NCBI RefSeq assembly: GCF_003589595.1
Contig: NW_020653851.1
Span: forward strand, 22,590,292-22,654,291
DNA: 64,000 nt
Source: Hyposmocoma kahamanoa
Lineage: Eukaryota; Arthropoda; Insecta; Lepidoptera; Cosmopterigidae
Direction of reading: 5' to 3'
Made by a program: the position numbers and the translations under genes
Notes under the pieces: model-generated
Told to the model about the DNA's origin: nothing
The model's input: only the letters and a program-made list of their open reading frames with translations
Databases searched by the model: none
In this document: piece by piece, positions 11,830 through 22,399 of the stretch
Position numbering within the stretch: position 1 is the stretch's first letter
Layout of the letters: every line of letters starts with the position of its first letter

Positions 11830-12960
11830 AAACTACATTGAAAGTAAAATAAAACAGTATTTAAACAAAACTCATTTTCTGCTAGTAAATTAAAATAATG
11901 AAATACAACCACTGCAACCATTAGTTAAAAGTGTATGGAAATCTAGTTCTAACGTGCTGTTTTTGTTTATTTTCTGTAATATCGGTCTGTAACCACTTTT
12001 CTTATTATGAAGTCCTGGTACTTTTGTTTAAACTTCTTTAGGAACCCGTGCACGGTAGTGAGATACAATTTATCTGTAATACATAGAACAAATAAATATA
12101 TACATAAAAATCTTGCCTGTCACCCATTCAGGGGTAGGCGTAGGTAGGGTAGGTAGTAGGAGACTGTGGACCTCCACTCGATACGTTCATTATATAGTAT
12201 TTGTAAATAAATATAAGTTTTAATGACGAATGACTTATGTACGTCACAAAGCACATAAATATTAAATAAATATACAACTTCTTTAGTTCTGTACTTAAGA
12301 TTTGAAACAACAGTAAATTAAAAAAAAATGGAATAGTAAAAAGCACTAGTGCGAGAAATCCAACTTTTCGCACGATTTGTAGTGCGAAAAATACCACGTT
12401 TTGAGCAACTGTATTAAAAAATTATTATAGGCCCGGGCCTTCCTTTTCCTCTTATCATCTTTTATAATAAAATCTTGGGGAGCAAGTCTCATTTGTCTAA
12501 GGCCACAAAGTTGACCGTTTCCACAAGTCATCTCACTTATAGATAGCTGAGTTGTTTATCTCACATAATCTTAATTTAGTCAAAGCAGTCATCATTCAAA
12601 GGAAAGTCTTAAATAGAACTACAAAGTGATCGTAGATGCTTATAGCCGACTATGTACGTATATTTGTTACATGGATTTATAGTGTTATTTATAAACATAC
12701 GTCATGGAAACCCCTATAGACCTAACGACTTAAATTTGTTATGGGATCATATGAATTTTAATGTTATCCCAATTAATGGGCAGGGATAGTCTCATAAATC
12801 TTGCAAATGGCCCTTTGTAGCAGCAATGAACAAAGATTAATTGCAAATTGGTGTGTCCTTCACCTCAAAATCCATTTTAAATCGCAAAACAATCGTTAGG
12901 AAAATTACAATTTGATATTGGTATTTTTTCATCCAAATTCATTCATGTTTTTTGTATAAA
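11830..12960. other. no gene seen
   Basis: AT-rich sequence without recognisable exon, repeat family or RNA gene that I can defend. Confidence 0.4.
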
Positions 12961-12963
12961 TTA

Positions 12964-13030
12964 GAAGCAGTAGAGCTCCTCGTGAAAGAGTTCTTCTAGG
13001 GAAGTGGCAGCACTTCCTTACCCGCTCACG
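12964..13030 (+). repeat. family A repeat fragment
   Basis: Only the first ~65 bp of family A is present (GCAGTAGAGCTCCTCGTG onward). Confidence 0.55.
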
Positions 13031-13789
13031 CGATGCGCTCCTTCTACCGCAAAATGGCGGATATTTGGTTTCGCAAAATAGAAAAGGATTCAGTTTAAAT
13101 ACAAGTTTTTATAATTAAAAATTATTATTCTGTATTGCTAAATAAATACCCTCCGTACTACCAACAAAAACATCTCAAATAAAATGCAGTAATACACCGC
13201 AAATCCTGCACTTAATAAGCACTAATGAAATTTTTGGTGTACTTGGATAAATATGATAATATTCCGTTTCAGTGGTTCTAACGTTTGCCATGAAATTACT
13301 CCTTAAAGTATAGTTTATAAACATTTATATTCAGGGTAAACTTAAAAAACGCTACTTTCGGTATGTTTTCTATAAATAAACACCGAAATCACCAGCCCAA
13401 ACAATAACACACACGATTGTCGTGACGTATTTTTGAAGTTGTTTATTTTTTTTAAATGACAGACCCAGGCATTAAAAACTTTATGGTTTGCTAGAGTAGT
13501 TACCGAATAGCAATTAGTACTATCTCAATTTTCTAAAGATTTCACTTTTTAATATCATTTTTTACTATTCTATTTCGTACTCCGCAAGAAATTCCATGTC
13601 AGATACATTTAATTTTGGCGCTAGAATCGCTTTCATTCAACTTGTACTAACTTCTAACCAGATGATGCAAACAATTCTTGTCTTCATCATCATTATATAT
13701 GTATTTGTTTATATATATTATGATATACATACTGAAATAATATAATCATAATATATCTATTAATAATAATATATCTATTTAACCAACCA

Positions 13790-14040
13790 GGAGGCGGTAT
13801 AGCATTAGAGCAGCTTCCTAATTGATATGGTAGCGCCATCTATGAGAAATCTATGATGTTTTGTCGTACAGTTAGATACCTTTACAGCTACCAGTCCCGG
13901 CTAGAGATGTCGCTATTCATTGTATTAAAATTTTTATTGAATTGAATATTTTTATGTGAAATTACTCCACTAGGTCGTTATAATTATTAATACAAAGATC
14001 GAACACTCAGAAAAAAATTCCTTCGATCCAGCCGAATTCG
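13790..14040 (-). mobile_element. family C SINE-like copy
   Basis: Well preserved minus-strand copy. It runs from the end of the tRNA-like head (GGATCGAAGGAATTTTT) through the AT-rich body to the CATAGATGGCGCTA segment. Here the head remnant precedes the body, the opposite of the order at 1778-2115. Confidence 0.7.
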
Positions 14041-14469
14041 AATTTTATTGATTGATATCTTAATTATCAAATATACGACGTTCGTTTTTTGATACTCGTT
14101 ATAGTTCTGTGTATAGAACTGTATGAAATTTTTCAGCGAGTACCTTACACAATAGAATTTTGATTCTAAAAAGAGCGCCTCTATGATATGGTTTATGAAA
14201 TTGTAAATAAAAATTCCTAGGGAAAATGTTCATATTATGTTTAAGTCTTTTTATTCATGCAATATCATGAAGGAACACTTTGTTTACCCGTGAGAATAAT
14301 CCACTCATGAACTCGCATTATCATACCCAATACTCAGAGCGAGCACCTATTTAATTACACTTTATCTTTTCGTGAAAGGTTTTATTTTAAGTAAATAAAG
14401 ATTTAAATACGCGTAGATTATATGAAGTTAATTGGATATCACGATGTTTTAATACCATGATTTTCAACT

Positions 14470-14665
14470 AATTCTTATGAATTTACTCAACTAGTTTGTT
14501 ATAATTTTTAATACAAGGATCGAACTCAAAGAAAAATACTGCTTGCTTTCATAGATTTCTCGCAGATGGCGCTACGGTAAAAAGTCGTTAAAAACCAAAA
14601 ACGAGATCAGCAACAAGCACATAGAAAAATTCGTAAAGTCTGCTGGTTTGTTCCGTAACTCAGGT
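14470..14665 (+). mobile_element. family C SINE-like copy (partial)
   Basis: Contains the ACTAGTTTGTTATAATT body (here in mixed orientation) and the GATGGCGCTACG..AGCACATAGAAAAATTCG segment. It stops in the tRNA-like head (TTCCGTAACTCAGG). Confidence 0.55.
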
Positions 14666-14777
14666 TTTTATTTTTTTATGATATTAGTTATCACAATGAA
14701 TTGACGCAATATATCATTATTCGTATGATGGGTGACAGGAACTTCTTAAGCACAGACGTGCCGATTACCACGCATTC

Positions 14778-15180
14778 TTGTTCGTCCCGTTACTTGATAT
14801 TATAAAAAAAATTTGATCGAGTATTACTTATTTGACAGTAGGTAATTTGTTTCGGACCAATGTTGGACGGAGAACTAGAGTAGAGCTCCTGGAGCGCAAA
14901 CGTCGCTGACGGGACGTAGATCTGGCGCGAAGGTTCAATAAATCAATTGCAGTGCCACTCAGAACTGTAAATCACAAAGATCTGAGGAGAACTGCCACTG
15001 CACTCGTCACCCTGAGACATAAGTTGACAAGTCCCATGTGCCTGTAATTTCACCAGCACACCTACCCTTGAAAACCCGAACGCAGTAATGCTTCCATTAC
15101 TGTTTTACTGCTTGGCGGCAGAAATAGTGGCAGTACTTCCATGGACGAAATCATTTACAATGTACTCTACTGCTATTAAA
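14778..15180 (-). repeat. family A repeat and foldback arm
   Basis: About 14943-15178 is a minus-strand family A copy. About 14815-14880 is one arm of the foldback family seen complete at 22145-22310 (GAGTATTACTTATTTGACAG). The two are adjacent, so this is a nested repeat cluster. Confidence 0.6.
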
Positions 15181-15404
15181 TCAGTTAATAATTATAACCC
15201 GTAGACATTTTATGGAAAAGCTGCGTGATTAATATATTGTAGGTGTGTTTTCCTTTAATTTTATTAATAATAATAATATATTTATTTCAGACAATTATTT
15301 AGTCCACATGTGTTAGTAACAATTTTATTCTTAAAAATTATGTTAGTAGGCACTAAATCTAAACATTATTAAATTAAATTTAAAATAAAAACATGAACAT
15401 TTGA

Positions 15405-15860
15405 AGCAATTAAAAACGAGGCGAAAAAAGTTGCCGCATAAAGGGAGAGTCAATTCTCCTGGCAATGGTTTTCAGTATTGGGTTGGAGCTGGCTCGCAGT
15501 CTGCAGAGCAGTGAGGCCGACTTTTTGCGCATAATGGCATAAAAGTCATCAGTGCGAGCCTGTGCTAACATGCCTGACGCGCTGCAGAACCGCGGCAGCC
15601 CCAACAACATACGAAAACCATTGTTATATTATACTCGCAGGGCGCTGATGGCTCTGTGCGTATAGTTGGTCCAAAGGCTGCACGTGTAAAAATCTTTTAG
15701 TGTCCAACCAAGTAATTTTGTTTCTCGTACAGGTTTTGCCCCAAGAAGTAGTCGCCAATACGGGTTGGGTACTTTATGCGTTTTGCAAGAACTGTGAACC
15801 GTTTTTAACATACAGGTGTCATCACATTTCAACGCGAGCCTACACTTTAGGAGGTGAGGG
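15405..15860 (-). mobile_element. LINE reverse transcriptase C-terminal fragment
   Basis: The minus strand encodes in two frames DFYTCSLWTNYTHRAISALRV followed by RMLLGLPRFCSASGMLAQAR and LLCRLRASSNPILKTIA. This is the post-catalytic segment common in lepidopteran LINE endonuclease-reverse transcriptases. It is interrupted by a frameshift near 15625 and lacks the catalytic domain, so it is a dead fragment. Confidence 0.75.
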
Positions 15861-16039
15861 GACCGCCCCTCGGATCCCGCGACGTGCGCTGACAATTAAT
15901 ATGTATGAAATAATAACAATCGGTGAAAATTGGATGTGTCCAACAATTTTTATTTCTGTTTCTTCCGCCGGGTGCCGATGTAATGTAAGGTAATATTATA
16001 TTAGGCCTTTTTGCTTAAACCAATGTCTATCTTCCACAG

Positions 16040-16181
16040 CTAGGAGTGGCTCTCGGCTTCGTCCTTCCCCCGATGTTAGTGGGGGCCAATGGCACCATCC
16101 AGGAGATCGCCACTGACCTCCAGAGAATGTTCTACATCGTGGCTGGACTCACCAGTGTTATCTTCGTTCTTATCGTCCTAT
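16040..16181 (+). CDS. FLVCR: FLVCR exon a (internal)
   Basis: It starts after CCACAG and reads LGVALGFVLPPMLVGANG, the helix that in vertebrate FLVCR reads LGVAVGFLLPP. A second hydrophobic helix (VAGLTSVIFVLIVL) precedes the donor TGTAAGT. It ends in phase 1. The matching upstream exon should end in a G-N-Q-type sequence; I do not see it in the window. Confidence 0.9.
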
Positions 16182-16659
16182 GTAAGTTATTCAGACAATA
16201 TCGCCCAGCGCTACGTTGCGCATTTACACCACGTCGAGAGGTCGCCTTCGCTTGCCGCCGAAGACGGCAAGCTACTCAGTGTAAAAAAATTGTATCTACA
16301 TACCATAATGAGCATTTTCCGGAAGACGCGCGACTTGTTTTTGGCTTGTATCTAATTTGTACGTTAGACAATTGACATAAACGTCGTTATGCTGTGGCTC
16401 TAAAATTTGCCTTCCATTCCAATCCGTGGTAATGTAAATTGAGCCAAGCGTTTGGCAACCATCCGAAATCGACCTCGTCGACTAGGTGTAAACACTGTCA
16501 GGCGTCAACCACACAAATTTCAACGTGTCGACTGCCGCATTCCATCACCACCGTGCGCGTGCTAGGGACCGGAGAATACTTATTACCCGATTAGTTTGTT
16601 TAATATTTATAATATATGTGTCTCTTTGCGTAAACTTGTATTTATAATATCTTGGTGAT

Positions 16660-16985
16660 TTCGGCGAAGGCGGTAGTTGACTCGGTGTAAACAGTGTTTC
16701 GACTTCTCCGCTTTCATCAGCCGAATTCGCTTGCCGAAGAGGCGCCAGTCGACTCGATATAAACAACGCGCGGAATGCTCCGCTTTCGTCAGCTATATTC
16801 GCTTGCTAAAGAGACGGCAGTCGATTCGATGTACCTAAACTGCGCGTTAACTGTGCCGCATTCGTCAGTTAAAATCGTTTGTTAAAGAGATGGCAATCGA
16901 CTCAGTGTAAACAGCGTATCGACTATTTCGTCAGCCGAATTCGCTTACTGAAGAGAAGGCAGTCGATTCGGTGTAAGCACTCCAT
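16660..16985. repeat. ~67-75-bp minisatellite, about 4.5 units
   Basis: The phrase CGCTTGC(C/T)(G/A)AAGAG recurs at 16728, 16800, 16875 and 16942. Each is followed by GGCAGTCGACTCG(A/G)TGTAAAC-like sequence and preceded by CGTCAGCC(G/T)AATT. Units are diverged and more GC-rich than the surroundings. Confidence 0.8.
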
Positions 16986-17154
16986 TATTTTCATAGACTG
17001 ACAGGAACGAAAACTTAGCAGAATTCGAGATACTATTCTACCTGTAAATGTTTTAGTTAGAATTCTAAATAGTATCTATTAATTGGTAACTATACTTATA
17101 AACCTTTTGTTCGTTAAACGATGAAGTCACATTACTCAGAAGATACTAAATGAG

Positions 17155-17320
17155 GATGTGGACGGCTTTAAGGGCAAAGGAAGACGAATGATGGATGGAT
17201 TGCGTGAAAGTTGATATATGTATGAAGAGGGTGAACAGTGAGATGACGGGTGATAGAGATGAATGGAAGAATAAGACATGCTGCGCCAACCACAAATAAT
17301 GGAACAAGGGCAGATGGATG
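17155..17320 (+). mobile_element. LINE 3' tail fragment
   Basis: Reads approximately RWMDCVKVDMYMKRVNSEM then TGDRDEWKNKTCCANHK, the C-terminal tail of lepidopteran RT ORFs. Upstream RT domains are absent. Confidence 0.7.
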
Positions 17321-17527
17321 TTGATAATCCGTTAATTAATAAGTAGAAGTTATTCTCAAAATTCTTCTGAATATCTTTTTATGTCCATATCGGCGGCCCC
17401 ACTAAATAAGATGTATTATCCAAAACACCAACTTTACAGGAAAACTAGAAAGAGTAAATTGAAACTTCAATAATTCTGCAAGTAATGGATTTAATATTAC
17501 AAATAATAATCATAACTTTCTTAGAAA

Positions 17528-17780
17528 AAAAAACCGACCTCAAAAGTTTATGGAATTTCATATATTTGCCACGTTTTATTGAAATCGATTAACATAACGT
17601 GGGTGAAATCCATCCCCAAATTGCCACCCGTAGAGGTGGAGTAATATTTTCAAATTTGAATGGGACGTCTACTGAGGCACCCCTTTTCCAGCAAAAAAAG
17701 AATCATCTAAATCGGTTCATAAATGTTTTGAAATCGGTTAAAAATTACGAAAACGATGCAAACAAACCAACTCGTGTTTT
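17528..17780 (+). repeat. dispersed repeat, family D
   Basis: Begins AAAACCGACCTCAAAAG, contains the CACCCGTAGAGGTGGAGTAATATTTTC core and ends near ACAAACCAACTCG. Other copies lie at 690-870, 20975-21205, 35815-36003 (minus), 38578-38822 and 55698-55915. Confidence 0.7.
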
Positions 17781-17929
17781 TATGTTGCAAAAGAAATTTT
17801 TACATTGATGCTGAGAAAACCATATTAGTTTTTTGTTCTGACATTATTGCCTGATAAAAAAAAATGTTTTAAAAATCTTGGTAAACGCACCTACCACTTC
17901 TTTTTTATTAAAAAAATATTTAATCAGAT

Positions 17930-18195
17930 GGAAAGACATGATGAGATCAATGACAATGGAGCATGCACACCTAAATAATGCCTATTTACTTTTACTGGAA
18001 GAGACCCAAGTTATACAGGGAACAAGTCTGCGGGCAGGGAATTCCACTCCATAGCCGTTCGCCATATAGATGTTGAGGCGACACGCTTCATGCGTATCCT
18101 TAGAAAAGCGACAACATAGAGGTGGAACCCTAACCTACGTCATCACGTAATGGAAAGGCGGGTCTAAATCGTGCAATTCCCTCGCACATTCTAAA
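17930..18195 (-). mobile_element. 5'-truncated copy of the CR1/jockey-group LINE
   Basis: Minus-strand copy of the last ~250 bp of the LINE (GGGAATTCCACTCCATAGCC on the plus strand corresponds to the WNSLPA region). It is diverged, with frame breaks, and sits in an FLVCR intron. Confidence 0.85.
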
Positions 18196-18315
18196 ATATT
18201 TATTAATTATAATATATAATTTAAATTATGCAAGGGGCATGTCGATATGCAAGTTCGTTATAATAAAATTTAAAAAGAAATTGCATCTGACAGCCATAAT
18301 AATTATCTATTGCAG

Positions 18316-18515
18316 TCTTCAAGGCAGCTCCACCGACCCCACCGTCAGCGGCCGCGGACCTTGGTAACAGCCTGGACTCCAACTTCCTGCAGTCCATCAA
18401 GAAGCTATTGACCAACAGGAACTACATTCTTTTGCTCATCTCGTACGGCCTCAACGTCGGTGTCTTCTACGCCATCTCTACGCTTTTGAATCAACTTATT
18501 TTGACCTATTATCCA
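18316..18515 (+). CDS. FLVCR: FLVCR exon b
   Basis: Acceptor TTGCAG, donor CCAGTGAGT. It encodes a Pro/Ala-rich cytosolic loop (FKAAPPTPPSAAADL), then SIKKLLTNRNYILLLISYGL, then GVFYAISTLLNQLILTYYP. The loop plus helix arrangement matches the central loop and helix 7 of FLVCR1. It enters in phase 1 and leaves in phase 0. Confidence 0.93.
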
Positions 18516-18952
18516 GTGAGTATTATCTTATCCAGAAAGTAATCTTTAAATATTATAAAGGTTTAAGTAATATTATCTAAATTTAAACAAACCGTAATGG
18601 GCCTTTTTATGGATATTGTGGTAATAAAAATACCTATTTAAAATACTTAAATCTTTAACGGCATAGATAAAAATAAAAATATATATTACATATCACAACT
18701 TTCCCACGATAAACAACCTAAAAATCCAGGGGTTCGCAGCCGGGCTTTAACACACTGCAGGAACCAGCTTAATTTCATTTTCATTCCATTCGTCATTCGA
18801 CAAGTACCTAATTTATCACAGTTGTAAGTCTGCAGAATTATTCATTTTTTTAATACTAAAATCTCCCGTATAGATAGATAGATGGTGATGTAGATTGGGT
18901 AGGTAATATCAAAAATTAATTACCATACAATGATCAAATATGAAAATTTCAG

Positions 18953-19167
18953 GGTGCAAACCAAGACGCTGGACGCATCGGCTTAGTCATTGTGGTAGCC
19001 GGTATGGCAGGATCGGTGCTTTGTGGGCTGGTGCTGGACAAGACACATAGATTTAAAGAGACAACCCTGGCGGTGTATGCGGCTTCCTGTATCGGAATGG
19101 TCATCTTCACCTTTACCCTGAACTGTGGATATATTGGCGTTGTTTATTTAAGCTCCATTCTTCTTGG
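18953..19167 (+). CDS. FLVCR: FLVCR exon c
   Basis: Starts GANQDAGRIGLVIVVAGM and continues through two to three hydrophobic segments, including SCIGMVIFTFTLN. Vertebrate FLVCR has the matching [20 protein letters not shown]. Donor GGGTAAGG; leaves in phase 2. Confidence 0.93.
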
Positions 19168-19520
19168 GTAAGGGATATAATTCGTCTGCTTCATTTGAAA
19201 ACATCGTAATTGCGTTTTTGGATGAAGGCCTTCTTTACTCTTCAAACGCAATATCGGGCAATTAAATCTTAAAATATAAATTGGAAACTTTTTTATGATA
19301 CCAGGTTGTTCGTCCCGTCACTTGATGTCATAAAAAAAGTAACGTGACAACCCTACGCTCAGAGAGTAGACATTGTACCTAATATTAGCAACAGTATTTG
19401 AAACTGAAGTTGTGGGGTACCTACTATAGTTTATTCACGGAATATCATAGACAGACAAGCTAGGTGGAAGATTCAGCGTATACAAGAAGGAGTATATATC
19501 AATGTACTGTTATGTTTCAG

Positions 19521-19626
19521 ATTCTTCATGACCGGATACCTGCCTGTAGGGTTCGAGTTTGCATCTGAAGTCACATACCCCGAACCGGAAGGCACTACTT
19601 CGGGAATTCTCAATGCTGTTGTCCAG
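19521..19626 (+). CDS. FLVCR: FLVCR exon d
   Basis: Encodes [20 protein letters not shown] and then [15 protein letters not shown], the most conserved FLVCR block. Acceptor TTTCAG, donor CAGGTAAAA. Enters in phase 2 and leaves in phase 0. Confidence 0.95.
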
Positions 19627-20304
19627 GTAAAACTTATTCCCATGCTTTACGACTGTTTCTGCCTAAAGTTGCATTTTGCCGTGCCTTCTCGGCTTTTCTT
19701 TGCCAAAATACTGTCTATCCGTCCAGAAACAAACTGTCAAGTAACGTAACCTAACCTATTCTGCCCTCCTTGTTATAGGCAATGGTCGGAAAAAAGGTAT
19801 TCCACATACATAGATACATGTATTGATATAGTTATTAAAACCACCAAATATTAATTAATTACTTTTGTCGTATTCTGGATTTCCGGAAACGGTTTTATTG
19901 CATCACAGGACAAACTACTGATCTAGGAAGTCGAAGTTGGATTTTAAAATAATTCTAATAATGCCATGTAAGTAATGCAGTAGATAACAGATCTTTTACC
20001 AAAATAGAAAATAAAAAAATAACGAGACTCTCCGCCCCTCCCTAGCTTTGGAACTGAAATTGTGGAACACCTTTTTCCGACCTATGGTTATTAACAACGC
20101 ATTTGCATTTAGGAAACTTTTTGAGATATTAGCACCAAAATGTTATTTTTTATTCTTTTAAACATTTCAATCAAGTTGATTTTGCCTAACAATTAAACTG
20201 AAACTAAATACATATAAAAACTGATTAGAGGTGTTTTGTGACTCGTGTCGCAGATTCGAGATACATAGATATGTTAATAACTCAACTTCATTAAAAATGT
20301 CGGT

Positions 20305-20930
20305 CAGGCGTGTCACTTGTCACCAGACCAAGCCAAGAGGCTTATAGGTGATTCGGAATTAGTTAAGGCGAAGCTGCAGAGCCTTGAACACCGCCATAAG
20401 TTGTCTGCTTATCGGTATTCTACAGGATATATCACGGAGAGTGTGCGATGGAATTGCTTAATTTGATTCCGCCTTCCCCTTTCCATCATCGGAGGACTAG
20501 ACGTGGGCTGGGATTCCATCCCTATGTTGTGGATATTCCCAGGATTCGCTCGAAGCGTTTCGCTTCCACATTGATATGGCGAGCGGCTAGAGAGTGGGAT
20601 TCCCTGCCTGCGGACTTATTCCCCGAATGCTATAACTTGGACCTTTTTAAGGCGAGAGCGAATAGGCATTATTTAGGGTCGTATTCTAGAACTCTACTCA
20701 ATGCTCAGGTCAGGATTTGAGTATGGTTTAAAGCACTCGAAATCATACTCAAGTACCTGCCATTAGGGTCGTATTTCCTGTGTTTGTGTTTCCATTGCAA
20801 TCCTGACTTGAGCATTGAGTAGAGTTCTAGAATACGACCCTTAGATATCCATGCTACATCGCCGACCTCATCATCACTTATCATTAGGTGAAATGGAGAT
20901 CAAATGCGCACTTATTTTTAATAAAAAAAA
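20305..20930 (+). mobile_element. 5'-truncated LINE copy split by a Harbinger-like MITE
   Basis: The plus-strand LINE 3' end (LVKAKLQSLEHR, then LIPPSPFHHR, WDSLPADLFPECYNL) is interrupted at 20676-20840 by a MITE. It resumes with the 3' tail GATATCCATGC...CAAATGCGCACTT. It lies in the last FLVCR intron. Confidence 0.9.
20676..20840. mobile_element. PIF/Harbinger-like MITE, 165 bp
   Basis: Terminal inverted repeats start GGGTCGTATTCTAGAACTCT. They are flanked by TTA on both sides (20673-20675 and 20841-20843), and the surrounding LINE sequence has a single TTA at this site in its other copies. Three-base TWA duplications are typical of PIF/Harbinger. A sister copy lies at 29259-29422. Confidence 0.9.
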
Positions 20931-20974
20931 ATGACGCTCGACTTATTCGGTCCCATCATTTGGTAAGTACCTGT

Positions 20975-21205
20975 CATAAAAAAAACCTACCTCTGAAGTT
21001 CGTGGAATGACATCTGTTTGCCCAGTTTTATTTATATCGGTTACTGGAAAATTCGCGAAATCGGATTTATCCCCTAGTTTGCCACCCTTAGAGGTGGAAT
21101 ATTTTCTTCAAATTCAAATGGGACCAATACTGAGGTAGCCTCGTTTCAATAAAAAAAAGAATCATCTAAATCGGTTTACAAATGCCGAAGTAATCACACA
21201 CACAA
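20975..21205 (+). repeat. dispersed repeat, family D
   Basis: Copy with AAACCTACCTCTGAAGTTC at its start and the CCACCCTTAGAGGTGGAATA core. It ends about 50 bp before the last FLVCR exon acceptor. Confidence 0.7.
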
Positions 21206-21258
21206 AAAAGAGCAAAATGCGGTTGAATTGAAAGTTTTTGTCTGTTTTTTTTTTTCAG

Positions 21259-21420
21259 ATTTTCGGCATCGTCCTCACTCTCCTCTACGAATGGATGCTC
21301 AATACAGTTCATGATCGCTGGGCAAATCTTACCCTCTGCGCTATACTTGCCGTCGGTACTGGTATCACTGCGGCCATCAGGTCTGACCTTCGTAGACAAG
21401 CAGCTCAGAACAAAGGCTAA
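21259..21420 (+). CDS. FLVCR: FLVCR last exon with stop
   Basis: After a T-rich tract and TTTCAG it reads IFGIVLTLLYEWMLNTVHDR, then a final helix LCAILAVGTGITAAI and the basic RSDLRRQ end, stopping with TAA at 21418-21420. FLVCR1 has IKSDLRRH at the same place, although vertebrate tails run on further. Confidence 0.95.
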   Translation: MFGIVLTLLYEWMLNTVHDRWANLTLCAILAVGTGITAAIRSDLRRQAAQNKG

Positions 21421-21574
21421 GCTTATTGATTTATTATTTCTTGACTATTAAGTTCTTGGAAGAGGCTTACTAAATGCTTTCCCTTGTCTTGAAGTTCTCT
21501 ATAAAAAAAAATTCTCAGTATTTAATTGGATGAATTGAAAAAATCGTTTGATTGGTAATGATCAAAGAATCGGC

Positions 21575-21580
21575 AATAAA
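21575..21580 (+). promoter_or_regulatory. candidate polyadenylation signal of FLVCR
   Basis: AATAAA lies 155 bp after the stop codon in AT-rich DNA. Later AATAAA hexamers (for example near 23189) are alternatives. Confidence 0.5.
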
Positions 21581-21599
21581 TATATATTAGTACCTAATA

Positions 21600-22000
21600 T
21601 AGGATCAAAATCCTACGTAAACAATGTAGTGGTCGTATAGAAAAATGAGTTTAGATTTAGAAAGAAAATTGCTGATATAAGTGTCAATGAAAGTTACATT
21701 ATAAATAGAGTGAAATTTATAAAACAATGTCAGCATGGTAAAATGAAGAAGAAGCAGTTTTGTGAAGAATATTTTCACGAGTATTAACCGGTGTTACTCA
21801 AGACTGCTATGAGATCATAGAGATGGTAATAGATACGACGTATCCTGTAACAGTGATAAATGTTCCCCGACTTAGCCTACGCTAAGTTTTAAATTTGTAA
21901 TGTAGAATAACGATCTTGAAATCGTCTACTTCCTATTTCGTAATGTTATAGTACTGTCGGGTCAAAAAGTGAATCTTACAAGTGTTCAACAATCTTATTA
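21600..22000. other. no gene seen; possible FLVCR 3' UTR or downstream DNA
   Basis: No repeat family or coding signal recognised. Confidence 0.4.
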
Positions 22001-22009
22001 AAGATCAAC

Positions 22010-22120
22010 TTTGAGATAGAATATCATGTTTCTCATAGATGGCGCGAAAAAGTATCTGTTTAAACACAATACAAAGACCTGCAACAATCACATAGAGAAA
22101 TTCTTAAGGTCAGCTGACAA
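22010..22120 (+). mobile_element. family C SINE-like fragment
   Basis: Matches the segment TCTCATAGATGGCGC...CACATAGAGAAATTC upstream of the tRNA-like head in family C; the head is missing. Confidence 0.5.
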
Positions 22121-22144
22121 GGGACAAGGGGATCTACTCCCATT

Positions 22145-22310
22145 CTTCTACCGACATCCGTCTGAAGCAATTGCTGTCAAGTAATATTCGACCAAATCAA
22201 TAAACAATGTCACGTATGAAGCTTCATTCGCATAATGCGTTTTTTAATTTGGTCGAGTATTACTTATTTGACAGCAATTGTTTCGGACGGAGATCGGAAG
22301 TAGGCTTTTA
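22145..22310. mobile_element. foldback MITE, family G
   Basis: The left arm CCGTCTGAAGCAATTGCTGTC..AAGTAATATTCGACC pairs with the right arm GGTCGAGTATTACTTATTTG..CAATTGTTTCGGACGGA. Single arms occur near 14815 and 37375. The copy at 38912-39550 is split by another element. Confidence 0.75.
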
Positions 22311-22319
22311 GATTTGTGG

Positions 22320-22395
22320 CACAGTTGGTAAGAGCGGTTGCCCCGGTTTGGCAAACCGACTTTGGACCCCGATTCAGAACTCTTTGATATTTTAA
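22320..22395 (+). mobile_element. tRNA-like sequence (SINE head remnant)
   Basis: GTGGCACAGTTGGTAAGAGC resembles an A-box region and is followed by a degraded B-box region (TTTGGACCCCGATTCAG). The arms do not form a good cloverleaf, so I do not call a tRNA gene. Confidence 0.4.
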
Positions 22396-22399
22396 CCGA

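Larger units (their letters stand above)
16186..18310. other. FLVCR intron: minisatellite and repeats
   Basis: This intron holds the 16660-16985 minisatellite, a LINE tail near 17160-17310, a dispersed repeat at 17528-17780 and a minus-strand LINE 3' fragment at 17930-18195. No extra exon is seen. Confidence 0.6.
16040..21420 (+). other. FLVCR: FLVCR-family transporter gene, 3' half (5 exons)
   Basis: Five exons (16040-16181, 18316-18515, 18953-19167, 19521-19626, 21259-21420) have GT-AG borders and matching phases (1, 0, 2, 0). They join into one frame of 274 residues plus stop. The protein follows vertebrate FLVCR1/2 almost motif by motif: [78 protein letters not shown] and RSDLRRQ near the C-terminus. 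FLVCR proteins are 12-helix major facilitator transporters reported to export heme and/or move choline and ethanolamine, at the plasma membrane or mitochondria depending on isoform. This part covers about the last six or seven helices. The N-terminal helices are not visible upstream in the window. No frame break is seen, so the gene is probably intact but extends to the left. Confidence 0.93.

Noticed and set aside
15700..15993. Plus-strand open frame of 97 codons
   Set aside because: Shadow of a minus-strand LINE fragment; no domain and no splice support with FLVCR.
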